Shown: positions 22,116-33,877 of the stretch, one piece after another
Layout: each line of letters starts with the position of its first letter
How positions within the stretch are numbered: the first letter of the stretch is position 1
From: Cryptomeria japonica
Lineage: Eukaryota; Streptophyta; Pinopsida; Cupressales; Cupressaceae
Direction: 5' to 3'
DNA: 64,000 nt
Assembly: GCF_030272615.1 (NCBI RefSeq)
Contig: NC_081413.1
Location: 565,132,510 to 565,196,509 of the forward strand
Notes under the pieces: generated by a model
Seen by the model: the letters and a program-made list of their open reading frames with translations, nothing else
Told to the model about the DNA's origin: nothing
Databases searched by the model: none
Translations under genes and position numbers: made by a program

Positions 22116-23562
22116 TGTTGGCAATATTACAAGGATATTGAGAAGATTGTTGATGATTATGGACATAACTGATTAAAGATGTTTTACTATCTTGATATTA
22201 TTATTTTGTCGTTGATGTCAAGAAATTGATTTTCTAATTTAGTATGATGTTGCCATATCCTAAGAAATATGATATGAAGATTATAAAGAAGTCGGTAAAG
22301 ACACAGGAAAGAATATGATGAATAAGGGGATAAGTTATTCAATGGGCAACTCTACCAAGTCAGACAATGATGAGATCTCGATGTTTTAGATTGTTTTAAC
22401 ATCATACATATGTTGTAAAATGTAAAGGTTAATACTATACTATGTTATCAAGCAAAGAACCTAGTCGGTAAACCCTAAGGTTATCGCAGTCGATTAATGA
22501 AGATAGAATGTCTACTGAGTGAAGTTTAGTATTCACCGAGTTGTAACCGAGCTATAACAGAATGCATTAAATGTTTACATGTGATATTTAATGAAAGATG
22601 CTGATGAGCTGGAGCAGATCAATGATTGGCAAGCTATAAAAGAAGTTTGTTAAATGAATCTAAGGCAATGGAAAGTCGGCAAGAAGATCTACAGTTCAGA
22701 TTGAACCAGATTACCCTAAAACAAGTTCCAAGGTGGGGTAAAACATTTTCAGATAGAAAGATACAATGAACCTGGACAAGATTGAAGATCTAATGGCTAT
22801 GATTGATCATGGGAAATGTGATCAAGGAGATTAAGTGGTTAGAAGATTGTTTTAAATAAGGAACTCTTGATAAACAATGTATGTGGGCAAGTGTATGCAC
22901 AGGGATGCTACATAGTGATTACCAAGCACAGAAGCTTGAAGACCTATTAGAATAACAGAGTATTGATGCCCAGCAAATAGACAAGATTAGTTCTATGTCT
23001 AGATTGTATTGAACAAATAGGAATCTGCTTTAGCATTTCAGATGTGAAGTTGCAGATAGATTGTATTACTGTTATTTTGTGAAAGTGACAGGAAATCTCT
23101 TAACCAAGTGGACTTAACAGTCTTATATGTAAATCCTCTAACAAGGTGACATTCTGATTGAGTGTTTGAAATCCTTTGACAAGGTCACTTCTAACAAAGT
23201 GAAGATCCTAACAGATCTGAGGGAAATCCCTTAACCGGGTCACATCTAGCAATGTGTTTGTAATCTTTAATAGGATTTGCTTTTAACCGAGTATACTCTA
23301 GAAGAGTATATTTCTTAGTGGGTCTGAAATCCCATAGTGGTTTTTCCCTATTTGGGTTTCCACGTTAAATCTGGTGTTATGAGGTTTATATTGTTCATAT
23401 GCTTTTGAGTTTGCATGTTTGACAGTTTTTTATTATATGACTGATATATGTTACCGAGGTTGAATCTGATGTTTTTATGGATGATTAAGTTTGTATGATT
23501 CACCCCCCCTCTCATCTTGTTGGCTATTGGATCTATACTTATATTAAGTAATAGAACTATCA
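22116..23562 (+). repeat. 3' LTR of element C
   Basis: It is 1,447 bases, from TGTTGGCAAT to ...AACTATCA, directly followed by the duplication GTTCT. It lacks the 23-base duplication of the 5' LTR and has a shorter C-tract and a damaged TATA box. Confidence 0.93.
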
Positions 23563-23567
23563 GTTCT

Positions 23568-24700
23568 ATCACATAAGTATTCCTTTTAGTTTTAACTGAT
23601 GGTTGTGAAGGTTGATGGTCAATAGACATAGGCTTCTTTCTTCCCTTAAAGGGGGAGGAATGGAAGAAACCCCACTAGGTTGAGCGATAGAAGATGCCAA
23701 GCACTTTAATTTGTAAGACATAGGAGGTAAGACCAAGGCATATATAGGAGGAATAGGTGTAGGAAGAATACTAGGTCCATTATGAGGAGGAGGAATATCC
23801 ATAAGTGTAGGGTCTCTAGGTTTACTCAAGGCCATCATCATCTCATTTTTTCACTTTTGATAAGATAATAAAAGGATGTCATTTCAAGGCTTAAGAGGCT
23901 CAAAGTTTTTAGGCCAAAAGTAATCAAGAATGAAATTTTCATGCTTCATAGGCGATTGGTGAAGGCTATCATTAATCATTACAATATTTCTATTATGAGG
24001 GAATTTCAAACATCTATGAATTGTAGAAGGGATATCTTTCATGGAAGAGAGCCAAGGATGTCCCAAATTCACATGAAATTGATCCAATGTAGGAATAATA
24101 GAAAAGGTAACATCTAAGTACTTAGTACCAACCTCAATGAGAAGGGTGATAGAACCAATAGTATGGCAAGAGAAAACATCATCCACCTTAACCATAACAT
24201 CAGTCTTCATATGTTACTTGATGCAATTTTTTAGTATAAAGATGTTATTCGGTAATGACATTTAACATACACATTAGATCAATGAGAAACACTTGTGACA
24301 GTTTGTCTTTGATCTTTGTAGTGATATATAATGGGCCATCATGTGCAACAATAGTCTCACTAGGATCGAAAGTAATGCATAAGTATTTAGGAGGTGCAGA
24401 TTTGTCAAGAAGATTCACAACATTATTAAATTCTATAATAAGGTCATTAGGAGAAAAATCAAGAGACTCAAGCTCAACAAAATTGGTAAAATGAGAAGGC
24501 AATAGATTAGTGAAGATTTGGAGGTTTTGATCAAGAGGAGCTACATTTTTGTTTCCTTTGTCATTCACACTACCTACAAATATAATATTGTTATCAATGA
24601 AGTCTTGAATCATATTCCTTAGCTTGTAACATTTCTCAGTATCATGGCCAAGTTTACGGTGATATTGACAAAAATATTTGGGATCATGGTAAGCTAGCAA
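23568..24700 (-). pseudogene. Element K gag C-terminus and protease-like region
   Basis: The frame 24700-24245 carries a gypsy-type knuckle CQYHRKLGHDTEKCYKLRNM, in which the second ligand is His as is common in this group, then a long linker. The frame 24210-23884 reads VDDVFSCHTIGSITLLIEVG and FHVNLGHPWLSSMKDIPSTI. The GHPWL block recalls the region just after the gypsy protease, where the family usually has LGRPWL. I do not see a DTG or DSG site. A Pro-rich stretch (PPPHNGPSILPTPIPPIYA) follows up to the C insertion. Several stops separate the parts. Confidence 0.65.
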
Positions 24701-24855
24701 TGGTTTTCAAGTGTTAATTGGTTTGATTGGAGTAAGTTGTAACACATTATCATTTATCAACCTCAACATTATACTATGCAAAGACTCTGAAAGAGGAGTT
24801 AATTTGTTTTCTAAAGTATTAAAATAAAGGGACCACCTGATATCATGGCTACCAC

Positions 24856-26246
24856 TTAAGTATTGATATTATTATTTATCTTGATGAAACCTTTGTTTGG
24901 TTTGAACTTCATAAACAATTGTGGAGAACTCTCATTCTTATCAACTAGAGCCATTGAAGAGGATGGTTCAAATTGACTCACTTGAAACTGATAATTATGA
25001 AGCACTACACACAATTGCATAAAATAGGTAAAACTCAAAAAACAAAATTTTATCTCTAATATCCTTTTGTAAATTAGCAATAAAAATTCTTTAAACATCA
25101 TGATCGGGCACAAGATTAGAAATTTGTGCATGCAAATGTTTGTATCTTCTAATAAAATCATCATTTTTTCTTTAACCCCTTTCTTATGATTCATCAAATC
25201 AGTCAAAGTAATCTTAGGACCAATGTTATTTTGAAATTGTTGAATGAAATAATTAGCCAATTGTTGAAACAAAGTAATAGAATAAGGAAACAAAGAACAA
25301 TACCATTGCAAGGCTTTATCTCTAAAGGTTCTAGTAAACACTTTAGTCATGTCTTTGGTCATGAGAAAATTAACTACACAAAGTTTTAAATGTCTTCACA
25401 TGAGTCGAGGTGTCACCTTTTCCATTGTAAAACTCCAATTGAGGAACCTCCACATGCTTAGGAGGAACCACATGAACAATGTCATCAGATAGTTGTATCG
25501 CTACACCAAATGTAGGAACATTGAATTTGGATTGAGTTATAGAAGCCAACTGATGTTGTAAAGATGTACTAGTTTTGGCTAGGTTATTGATAGTTTCTTC
25601 ATTAGATGGATTGAAATTAGACATATTAGATTGTGATGGAGGGGTAACATTGTTGTAAGTAGGTGGAGGTTAAGAATAAGGAGGGGGAACATTATGGTAT
25701 GTTGGTATGGGAGATGATTGGGAAACAAATGAAAAAAGGTATGCAAGAGTATTGATTAATAAGATTTCCCCCATGACTAAGATGTGTGGGATTAATATTT
25801 TGTGTTGAAGTAGTCAAGCTAGAAGATGTAAATATAGGCACACTAGGTAAGGATGTAGGCATAGGAATAGAATGGTTAACTTTTCTAGTGGGTTGAGAGT
25901 AACCAAGGAATTTGGCACAACTTTTGATTGGCATAATACTAGTGTCAACAATATGAACAAGACAACAAATACACACCTATCTTATCACTTTGTACCATTA
26001 TTTTTAATCCTTGAATCAAAGGGATTGCCTCATTTTCCCAGTATTGTTGACTCATCCATTATTGAATATTATCAAATTCATTATCAATCTTCTCCAATTG
26101 GTCAATAGTAACCTTTGTTAGTGATTCATCCACATCATGAAAAGTATGAGGATAATGTGATAAGAGATGTCATTTGTTAGGTTGGAGGAAGGACCAACAT
26201 TCACATGGAACAAGTTATCCAATAGAGACTCCATATCCTTAGTGTT
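24856..26246 (-). pseudogene. Element K gag, gypsy-type
   Basis: The frame 25362-24856 begins FTRTFRDKALQWYCSLFPYS and continues LFQQLANYFIQQFQNN, the retrotransposon gag pattern A..WY..L......F..QF. Upstream at 25624-25370 lies VPQLEFYNGKGDTSTHVKTF, the usual entry to that domain. Residues further upstream (25976-25692 and 26246-26118) form a low-complexity N-terminus that ends at the B insertion. The protein would form particles with help from an autonomous relative. Frameshifts near 25365, 25680 and 26000 kill it. Confidence 0.75.
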
Positions 26247-26251
26247 TAAAC

Positions 26252-27494
26252 TATTAGACAGTTCAAATAACTGAAAGACAATTGAGAGGGGGGGTGAATC
26301 AGTTGTCACAGATTACTAGAACATTTAGCAATTAAAACTTTGATACCAGAACCCAAAACATTAATACGAGAATGCTTAAAACAAATATTGAAATAACAGT
26401 TAAACCAATTAAGTATAAACAATAATCAGAGAATAAATACCATCCACATGAACCCAAGATTTATACGTGGAAAACCCAATAAAGGGAAAAACCACAATGG
26501 AAAGCCTACCCACAGTTAGATAATACTTCTGCAATAAGTATGTGAATTACAATTGAGGGGCCTACACTTGTAGGAAGGCCAGAAGCCTAGAGCGCACTTC
26601 TCATCACAAAAGGATTCTCACTGACTACATAGAAATCCAGACTACAATCCAGAAGAATGAATGAACTGCAAAGATAGCATCTCCTATGCCTAAGTATAGT
26701 TCTAATTTAGATCAATACCAGAGGATTAAATCCTCATACATAAACCCAATTCGATCTTCAATGATCGACCAAATCCTCTACCTGAATGATATTACATTAT
26801 TCGCACATTACACACACATATCCCATTCCTTGACCATATCCCTATGATGATATACAATGAGATCTTACATCATATAAATACAAACCCTCAATCATAAACA
26901 ATTAGGTTGGCCACCAGACAGTAAACCAATTACATAATTATAAAACATGTCATCCTTAGACCAAAAAAATAATATCCAACACATAAGACATCCTGGAAAC
27001 ACATCGAGAGTTCCAATCCACATGTTACATTAAGTCAGTCCATAACCTAGATCAACTGGGACCCAATATAGGTCCACACGCTAAAGAAATGATCTACATC
27101 TGACAAGTCTCAAACATGATCACCAATAGCATCCTGAATCTCTACTAGAAGCTGTACCAACACCACTTATGCATATCATCAAAGATCTTCAACAAAAGCT
27201 CTGTCAGTGAAACCCTCATCGGAACTACAAGCCAAGCTTCCAAGCAAACAGGATAGCATCAGATCACCAGACCAAAACCAACTGACTGAATATGAACATG
27301 AGTATCTTGAATAAGTCAATTCCATAACCAAACCATACCAGAGCATACCGAGTCATGCTAGATCCAAACCAACCAGAAACTACTCAACCTACTGGGACCA
27401 GAAGGGTGTCAGTAAAGCATCCAAAATAGCTAGTGTTGACATCAATGAAAAAACATCAATACAACACATAATCAATTCCTCCAAATGGCCAACA
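26252..27494 (-). repeat. 3' LTR of element B
   Basis: The plus strand reads TATTAGACAG... to ...GGCCAACA. It contains 'gagggggggtgaatca' near 26284 and the hairpin block near 26466-26497. Border bases were fixed by the target duplication on the left and the PPT on the right. Confidence 0.93.
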
Positions 27495-27970
27495 ATCTCC
27501 CCCTTTGGCATTGATGGCAACACTAGATATGAAAAATATCTAAGTACCATGAAATGACAAACAAGTCTCCCCCAATGGAAGACAACCAACAATCTCCCAC
27601 ATACAGATATAGCAATGAAGTTTTGAAATAAAGACCAAACTCCCCCTATGAATAATGTCTCTATAAAGCTCTGAATTACACATGTCTCTCCCCCTAATGT
27701 ATACAGCTCCCTAAGTTTTTCTTTTTCATTTCAATATCTCTCCCCCTTTGACATCAATGCCAGAAATCTGACCAAAATATCAAAGCAAAAACATAAACCA
27801 CTGAATCACAAAGCTAGCTACTCTCCCTAAGCAGTAGCATCCCCACATCAGTGTTGGAATGAAAATTATCTTTGATAATGCATACCGGTTTGATGCTAAA
27901 AAGCATCAATCAATTCTCTTCCGAAGGGGCAGAAACCCCTAACCTGTCTCTCAGGTACTAAAATGGTTCT
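27495..27970 (-). other. Element B PPT and 3' non-coding region
   Basis: The PPT on the minus strand is AAAGGGGGAGAT at 27506-27495. Four further purine boxes with five G occur within 250 bases (near 27568, 27643, 27690 and 27740). The last is flanked by GGCATTGATGTCAAAGGGGGAG, almost a copy of the true site. No protein is coded here. Confidence 0.75.
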
Positions 27971-28560
27971 TTAGGCAAAGGTTTAGTGAAAATATCTGCA
28001 ATCTACTCTTTAGTGTTCACATAAACCAGTCTAACTTCATTTTCTTCCACCTTCTCCTTCAAAAAGTTATACTTGATAGATATGTGCTTTGTCTTAGAGT
28101 GAAATATCAGATTCTTTGATATGTCAATAGCAACAGAGTTATCATAGTGAATAACTACCAGTCCAGTGCAATGCACTTTGATATCCTTCAACATTTTCTT
28201 AATCCATAAAACCTGTGTTTAGTTAGTAGCAGCAGCAACATACTCAGCTTCAACAGTAGATAAAGAAGTACATGATTGTTTCTTGTTGATCCATGAAACC
28301 AACTTCTTTTCAATAAAGAAAGCTCCACGAGAAGTACTTTTCCAGTCATCAACATCTCCAGCCCAATCAGTATCTATATATTCACATAAAGTAAAGTCAT
28401 CATCCTTAGGGTACCACTAACCATATTCTTATGTACCTTGCAAGTATCTAAAAATCCTTTTCATTGCACTCTCATAATTTTCTCTAGGATCACTCTTAAA
28501 TCTAGATGCAATACAAATAATATTCATTATCTCAGGCCTAGTCTGACTTAATTAAAGTAG
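27971..28560 (-). pseudogene. Element B RNase H
   Basis: The minus strand reads GAFFIEKKLVSWINKKQSC, LSTVEAEYVAAATN, a stop, WIKKMLKDIKVHCTGLVVIH, YDNSVAIDISKNLIFHSKTK, HISIKYNFLKEKVEE and, after another stop, IADIF. These are the E and D sites and the end of copia RNase H. At least three stops and one frameshift are present between 28560 and 28000. It follows the RT on the same strand as the end of the polyprotein. Confidence 0.85.
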
Positions 28561-29560
28561 ACCTCCAATCATAAATTTGTATCTTGTAGGATTTACCGGT
28601 GCAGAAACATCTTTCCTTGTCAATTTCTCACTCGTAACCATAGAAGTACTTACTAGCTTATAATCTCCCATACCAAATTTCTTCAACAATTCCCTATCAT
28701 ACTTAGTTTGATAGATGAAAATACCTTTGTCAGTCTAAGTAATGTGCAAACCTAAGAAAAACTTCATTTTCCCAATCATAGACATTTAAAATTCCTTCTC
28801 CATATTCTTAGAAAATTACATGGGCAACTTATCTTCACCACCAAAAATAATGTCATCAACAAATACTTTAATAATTAGTATATCATCATCAGTGATCTTA
28901 TAATATAAATTAATGTCAACATTACCCTCAGTAAAACCAAGCTTCAAAAGATATTTATCCAACCTTGCATACCAAGCTCTAGGTGCCTGTTTCAATCCAT
29001 ATAAAGATTTCCTTAACCTGCAAACCATGTTTGTATAATCTAATAGTGAAAAACAATCAAGTTGCTCAATATAAATTTCATCATCAAGATTTCCATTCAA
29101 AAATGCACACTTAACATCCATCTAATAAACCTTGTAGTTTTTATGGGCAGCATAGGCAAGAAATAATCTTCCAGCTTCAATCCTAGCTACAAGTGCAATA
29201 GTCTCTCCATAATCAATTCCTTCCTTTTGAGAATATCCTTTACAAACCAATCTAGCCTTATTCCTTACCACTTGACCATCCTCATTCAATTTATTCCTAA
29301 AAACCCATTTAGTTCCAATAACATTCTTATTTTTAGGTTGGGGAACTAAATTCCATGTGTTATTCTTCTCAATCTGATCTAATTCTTCTTCCATAGCTTT
29401 CAACCAATATTCATCTTTGCATGCTTCAATTACTAATACTGATTCAACTTGAGAAATTAAACATACCTCATTAGTTTCCAGTCTTCTTCTTTTCATCACT
29501 CCATTGTTCTTATCCCCAATGATCTGATCTTCTAAATGATTCAATCTCACATACTTAAGA
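28561..29560 (-). pseudogene. Element B reverse transcriptase
   Basis: The frame 29550-29122 reads [40 protein letters not shown]; a stop in MDV's upstream codon separates it from 29121-28816 with [40 protein letters not shown] and the intact catalytic FVDDIIFGGED. After that the frame breaks and GKLKFFLGLHI-like residues are only partly readable. The two Asp of the active site are present, so loss of function is due to stops and frameshifts. Confidence 0.88.
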
Positions 29561-29759
29561 GTCTTCTAACTCTTTGTTCCTCTTCCCGATTCTTTAGTTA
29601 TTGTAGAATTTTCTGATACTATCAGAGTAACTGGTTCAACACTCTATTCTGGTAAAGGTGCTACCAATTCAGATATAATCATTTCAACCGCTGGTTTCTT
29701 CTCATAAACTCTTATTTTACCTCTATTCAGCTCATTCACCTTGACATTAGCACTCTCCA

Positions 29760-30690
29760 TAATTCTTTGCAATCTATTGTTATAACATATATATGCCTTG
29801 CTTTCATTAGAATAATCAATAAATATGCCTTCATCACATCTCGGATTAAATTTTCCAATGATATCATCTCTCCTGATTTAACATTTACTACCAAAAATTC
29901 TAAAATACTTAACTATAGGTATATTGCCAAACCATAATTCATAAGGTGTCTTACTAGTTTCTCCTTTGATATATACTTTTGTTGACTATATAAACCATTG
30001 TTCTCATTGCTTCTCTCCAGTAGATATGAGGTATACTAGCTTCTATAATCATTGTTCTAGCAGTATCCAAGATAGTTATGTTCTTCCTTTCCACAACTCC
30101 ATTATGTTGAGGTGTCCAGGGAGCAAAACACTGTCTCCTTATACCATGCTTCTAACAAAATTTATTAAACTCACCAGATGTGAATTCTACACCATGATCT
30201 GACCTCTAACATTTAATCTTCAATAATGTCTCAGTTTCCACTTTAGCCTTAAATATTTTAAAATTTTCAAATGCTTCATATTTCTCCCTTAGAAAAGTAA
30301 CCCACATCATTCCAGAATAATCATCATTGATTAGCATTAAATATCTATCGCCTTGAATACTTTTAACTCTAGCAGGGCCACACAAATCAGTATGAATAAG
30401 ATCAAGAACATCAATAGATTTATCTTGTATATTCCTAAAAGAGGTTCTAACATGTTTACCCGTTTGACATTCTTTACATACCGGATTATAGGGCTTCACA
30501 ATCTTAGGTATATCTCTAACTACCTTAGTTGAACTGATCTTCACAATGCAATCAAAATTCATATGACATGACATTTTATGCCATAGCCAACTCTCATCAA
30601 TTTGTGCAATCAAACATGTCTTCTCACCGAAATTTAAATGAAATATATTACCTTTTTTATATAAAATGGTTGCAATCTCCAAACCAGATC
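29760..30690 (-). pseudogene. Element B integrase
   Basis: The zinc-binding part reads SWLWHKMSCHMNFDCIVKIS and CKECQTGKHVRTSF at 30682-30400. The core has LDLIHTDLCGPARV, INDDYSGMMWVTF and, after a stop at 30203, PQHNGVVERKN, so all three acidic residues remain. The C-terminal PYELWFGN-like and PRCDEGIFIDYSNES blocks near 29830-29950 are readable with stops. The stretch 29561-29760 is the linker to RT and shows no conserved motif. Confidence 0.85.
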
Positions 30691-31010
30691 TGTTAATGAT
30701 TTTGCATTTTCATCCTTGAACTATAATTGAAATCCCTTATCCACCAATTGTCCTACACTCAAAATATTATGCATTAAACCTTCAACATAATAAACATTAT
30801 CAGTATTGTTCTTACCATCCAATGATATAGTTCTTTTTCCTTTGATCATACATGCTTTGTCATCTCCATATCTAACCAGACCGCCATCAAATTCTTGTAA
30901 AGATAGAAACTTCCCTTTATCTCTAGTCATATGATGTCAACAACCACTACCAATTACCCATTCATCCTTGTCTTCAATTTTAGCAGCAAGTGTCTTCTCT
31001 TCAGGTACAT
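30691..31010 (-). pseudogene. Element B protease, active site lost
   Basis: The frame 30930-30721 gives MTRDKGKFLSLQEFDGGLVR and YYVEGLMHNILSVGQLVDKG, the C-terminal half of a copia protease. Upstream the site reads VIGSGC, then a stop, then HHMT: the catalytic DSG is GSG at 30943-30951 and the Ser after Cys is a TGA. A TAG near 30718 separates the protease from the pre-integrase part. The catalytic Asp is therefore gone. Confidence 0.85.
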
Positions 31011-31143
31011 TCTCTTCTAGTGCCGGAACATCTTCCTTGATAGCCAAGAACACCCATTCCTTCCCATTACTAGAACCACTAGCAGAATCTTATGTTGGTT
31101 CATCATCAGAATCAGCAATGCCTTCCTCATCCACTATGTAGCA

Positions 31144-32136
31144 TCATTTGTCTCTCTTTTTCCTATTCATATACTTTAACTGATATCCATGGTTAGGCTT
31201 AAATGATCTTCTAACTCTTTTTTCAAATCTTGAATTCCTTTCAAGACATCTAGATGCAAAATGACCAATCTTATTACATGCAAAACTTTTAAAAGGTGTT
31301 TTTCCTTCATACTTACTTCCTATCGGTCCTTTAGGTACTATTCTAGCAAATAGTCCTTCAAGTAGATCAAACTCATAATCTTCTCCCTTCATATCATCCA
31401 ATTCCTTTGCATATAAATATTTCCAATCTTGCTTACTGCTTGTTGATGCAGATGCATGAAAAGCAGGTTCAGACTTCACAGCTCCAAAAGGTCCAAATTC
31501 TTCAAGCTCAAAAGTAGATAATTTCCCAACCAAGGTATCTCTGTTGATAGAAGTATTAGCCATTTTTATCAATTCATTAATTGAAATAGCTTTCATCTTG
31601 TAAGTTGGTGGTAGGGCTCTCAGAAATTTAGAAACAATTTCATCTTCACTTAGAGTTCCACCATAACATTGAATTCCCATAACAATCTCATTCACCCTTT
31701 CCATGAATGCAGTAGTCCTTTCATCTTCTTCCATCTTCAGGTTTTCATATCTCACTTGGTAACCATCAAATTTAGCAATCTTCATAGTAGGGTCACCTTC
31801 ATTAAGAGTCTCCAACTTATCCCATATAGCCTTTCTAGATGATTTGTCAGTTAATCCCATTATTTGTTGATCAGAAAGTGCACACAAGAGGGCTTCTCTT
31901 TCTCTACAATCGTTCTCAAGATCCTTATCCAATTTTTTTGAAGGAGGATTTCTAGATGTTGGATTATAAGGTGTAACAACATTCTATGTGATCTCCCAAA
32001 TCCCCTTACCAAGACATCTCAGATGACTCTCTATCTGAATCTTCTATATTGTGTAATTTGTTCCATCAAGTCTAGGAATATCTCTCCAAAAGATAGCTCC
32101 AAATGAACTGGATGAACTTGAATTGTTAGTCACCAT
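31144..32136 (-). pseudogene. Element B gag
   Basis: The start is ATG 32136 (MVTNNSSSSSSFGAIFWRDI), 46 bases from the PBS. Two TAG codons interrupt the first 70 residues (after DGTNYTI and after GIWEIT). From 31932 the frame is open for 262 residues: IWDKLETLNEGDPTMKIAKF, YENLKMEEDERTTAFMERVN, LRALPPTYKMKAISINELIK. The knuckle reads SFACNKIGHFASRC at about 31290-31250, where Ser replaces the first Cys of CX2CX4HX4C. The tail is Arg/Lys-rich. Confidence 0.88.
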
Positions 32137-32181
32137 AGGATCTTCCTCAAGTGGTTAATATTTCTACAAAGAGGACCAATA

Positions 32182-32192
32182 CTCTGATACCA
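32182..32192 (-). other. Element B primer-binding site
   Basis: The minus strand reads TGGTATCAGAG followed by T where the other families have C. Two bases separate it from the LTR at 32195. Confidence 0.92.
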
Positions 32193-32194
32193 AT

Positions 32195-33435
32195 TATTAG
32201 ACAGTTCAAATAACCAGAAGAACACTGAGAGGGGGGGATGAATTAGTTGTCACAAATTACCAGAACATTTAGCAATTAAAACTTTAATACCAGAACCCAA
32301 AACATTAATACCAGAATGCTTAAACCAAATACCAAAATAGCAGTTAAACCAATTAAGCATAAACAATAATCAGAGAATAAATACCATCCACATGACACCA
32401 AGATTAATACGTGGAAAACTTGGTAAAGGAAAAAACCATGGTGGGAAGCCTACCCATACTCAGATAATACTTCTATAGTAAGTATGTGAACTACAATTGA
32501 GGGGTCTGCACTTGCAGAAAGGCCAATAGCCTAGAGCGCATTGCTCATCACAAAAGGAGTCTCACTGACTACATAGAAATCCAGACTACAATCCAAAAGA
32601 ATTAATGAACTACAAAGACAACATCTCTTATGCCTGAGTACAGTTCTGATTAAGCTCAATACCAAAGGACTAAAACCTCTTACATAAACCCAATTTTATC
32701 TTCAATGATTGATGAAATCCTCTGCCTAAATGATATTACATTATTCACACATTACATACTACATATCCCATTCCTTGCCAATATCCCTATGATGATCTAC
32801 AATGAGAGCTTACATCATATATATACAAACGCTCAACCATAAAAAATCAAGTCGGCCACCAGATAATAAACCAATTACACAATTACAAAACATGTTGTCC
32901 TTAGACCAAACAAATAATATCTAACACATAATACATCTCAGAAACACATCAACAGGTCCAATCCACACATTACATTAAGTCGGTCTGTAACCTAGATCAA
33001 TCGGGACCCAATATAGGTCCACATGCTAAAGCAATGATCTCCATCCACCAAGTCTCAAACATGATAACCAACAACATCTTGAATCTCCACCAGAAGATAC
33101 ACCAACACCACTTATGCATATCATCAAATATCTTCAACAAAAGCTCTATCGGTGAAACCCTAGTCGGAACTACAAGCCAAGCTTCCAAGCAAACAAGATA
33201 GCATCCGATCACTAGACCAAAACCAACTTAATATGAACATGAGTATCATGAATAAGACAATTCCATAACCAAACCATACCAAAGCATACTGGATCATGTC
33301 ATATCCAAACCAACCAAAAACTACTCAACTTACAGGGACCAGAAGGGTGTCAGTAAAGCATCCAAAACAGCTAGTGTTGACATCAATGATAAAACATCAA
33401 TGCAACACATAATCTATTCCTCCAAATGGCCAACA
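32195..33435 (-). repeat. 5' LTR of element B
   Basis: It is 1,241 bases, TATTAGACAG to GGCCAACA in plus reading, followed by the duplication TAAAC. The hairpin block is near 32402-32434. It lacks none of the landmarks of the 3' copy. Confidence 0.93.
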
Positions 33436-33440
33436 TAAAC

Positions 33441-33877
33441 CTTAGGAAGCCTTAAGTTTATAACTTCTTTTCATTAAAATATTGTATGTACGACTAAGGG
33501 TAAGAAAACTCATACACAAAGGAGGGAAATTTGAATGCAAAAAGATTAAAATTTATGATTAAACAATGCAATTCTTTGTAAAAATGATTGATTAACCAAT
33601 AAATTAAACAATGTAAATTATGAATTTGGACACTAGATGCCTTTAAATCTGAACATAACAAGTTATAACAATCAAATCTGAAAATACAAAAAATTATGCA
33701 ATCCACAAGTGAATTTTAGAATAATAAATTAGTGTTTTTGTGAATTTAACCTCTAAATTTATGAAATTCAATTAGATATAAGATTTATGAGTGCAAATTT
33801 GAATGTTGAAATGCATACAAATTATATATGAGACAATAAATCGTAAATAAGCATGAAAGAAGTTGGGTTCACCAAAA
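33441..33877 (-). other. Element K 5' leader and putative primer-binding site
   Basis: This AT-rich stretch links the B insertion with the 5' LTR of K. No protein is visible. Directly inside the LTR (three bases away) the minus strand reads TGGTGAACCCAAC (33874-33862). It begins TGG as a primer-binding site must, but it is not the initiator Met type used by the copia elements here. I cannot assign its tRNA from memory. Confidence 0.5.

Larger units (their letters stand above)
15880..23562 (+). mobile_element. Ty1/copia element C, full length
   Basis: The element is 7,683 bases long with LTRs at 15880-17373 and 22116-23562, flanked by a perfect 5-bp duplication GTTCT (15875-15879 and 23563-23567). 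LTRs begin TGTTGG and end ATCA. All copia domains are recognisable in order, but many stops are present, among them 17489, 18744, 18815, 19514, 19598, 20003, 20498, 20817 and 20947. By eye the LTRs differ at roughly 3-4% of positions, the lowest in the window, so this is one of the younger insertions. It lies in the interior of element K and belongs to the same family as D. Confidence 0.93.
26252..33435 (-). mobile_element. Ty1/copia element B, full length
   Basis: The element is 7,184 bases with LTRs at 26252-27494 (3') and 32195-33435 (5') and a perfect duplication TAAAC (26247-26251 and 33436-33440). It sits in the 5' interior of element K. In element orientation the LTR starts TGTTGGCC and ends CTAATA, so the ends are TG...TA instead of TG...CA, in both copies. 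All domains are present but disrupted. By eye the LTRs differ at roughly 10% of positions in the first 170 bases, older than C. Confidence 0.93.

Noticed and set aside
24255-24494. 79-codon plus-strand frame opposite the K gag end
   Set aside because: Shadow of the minus-strand coding region, which has the gypsy knuckle.
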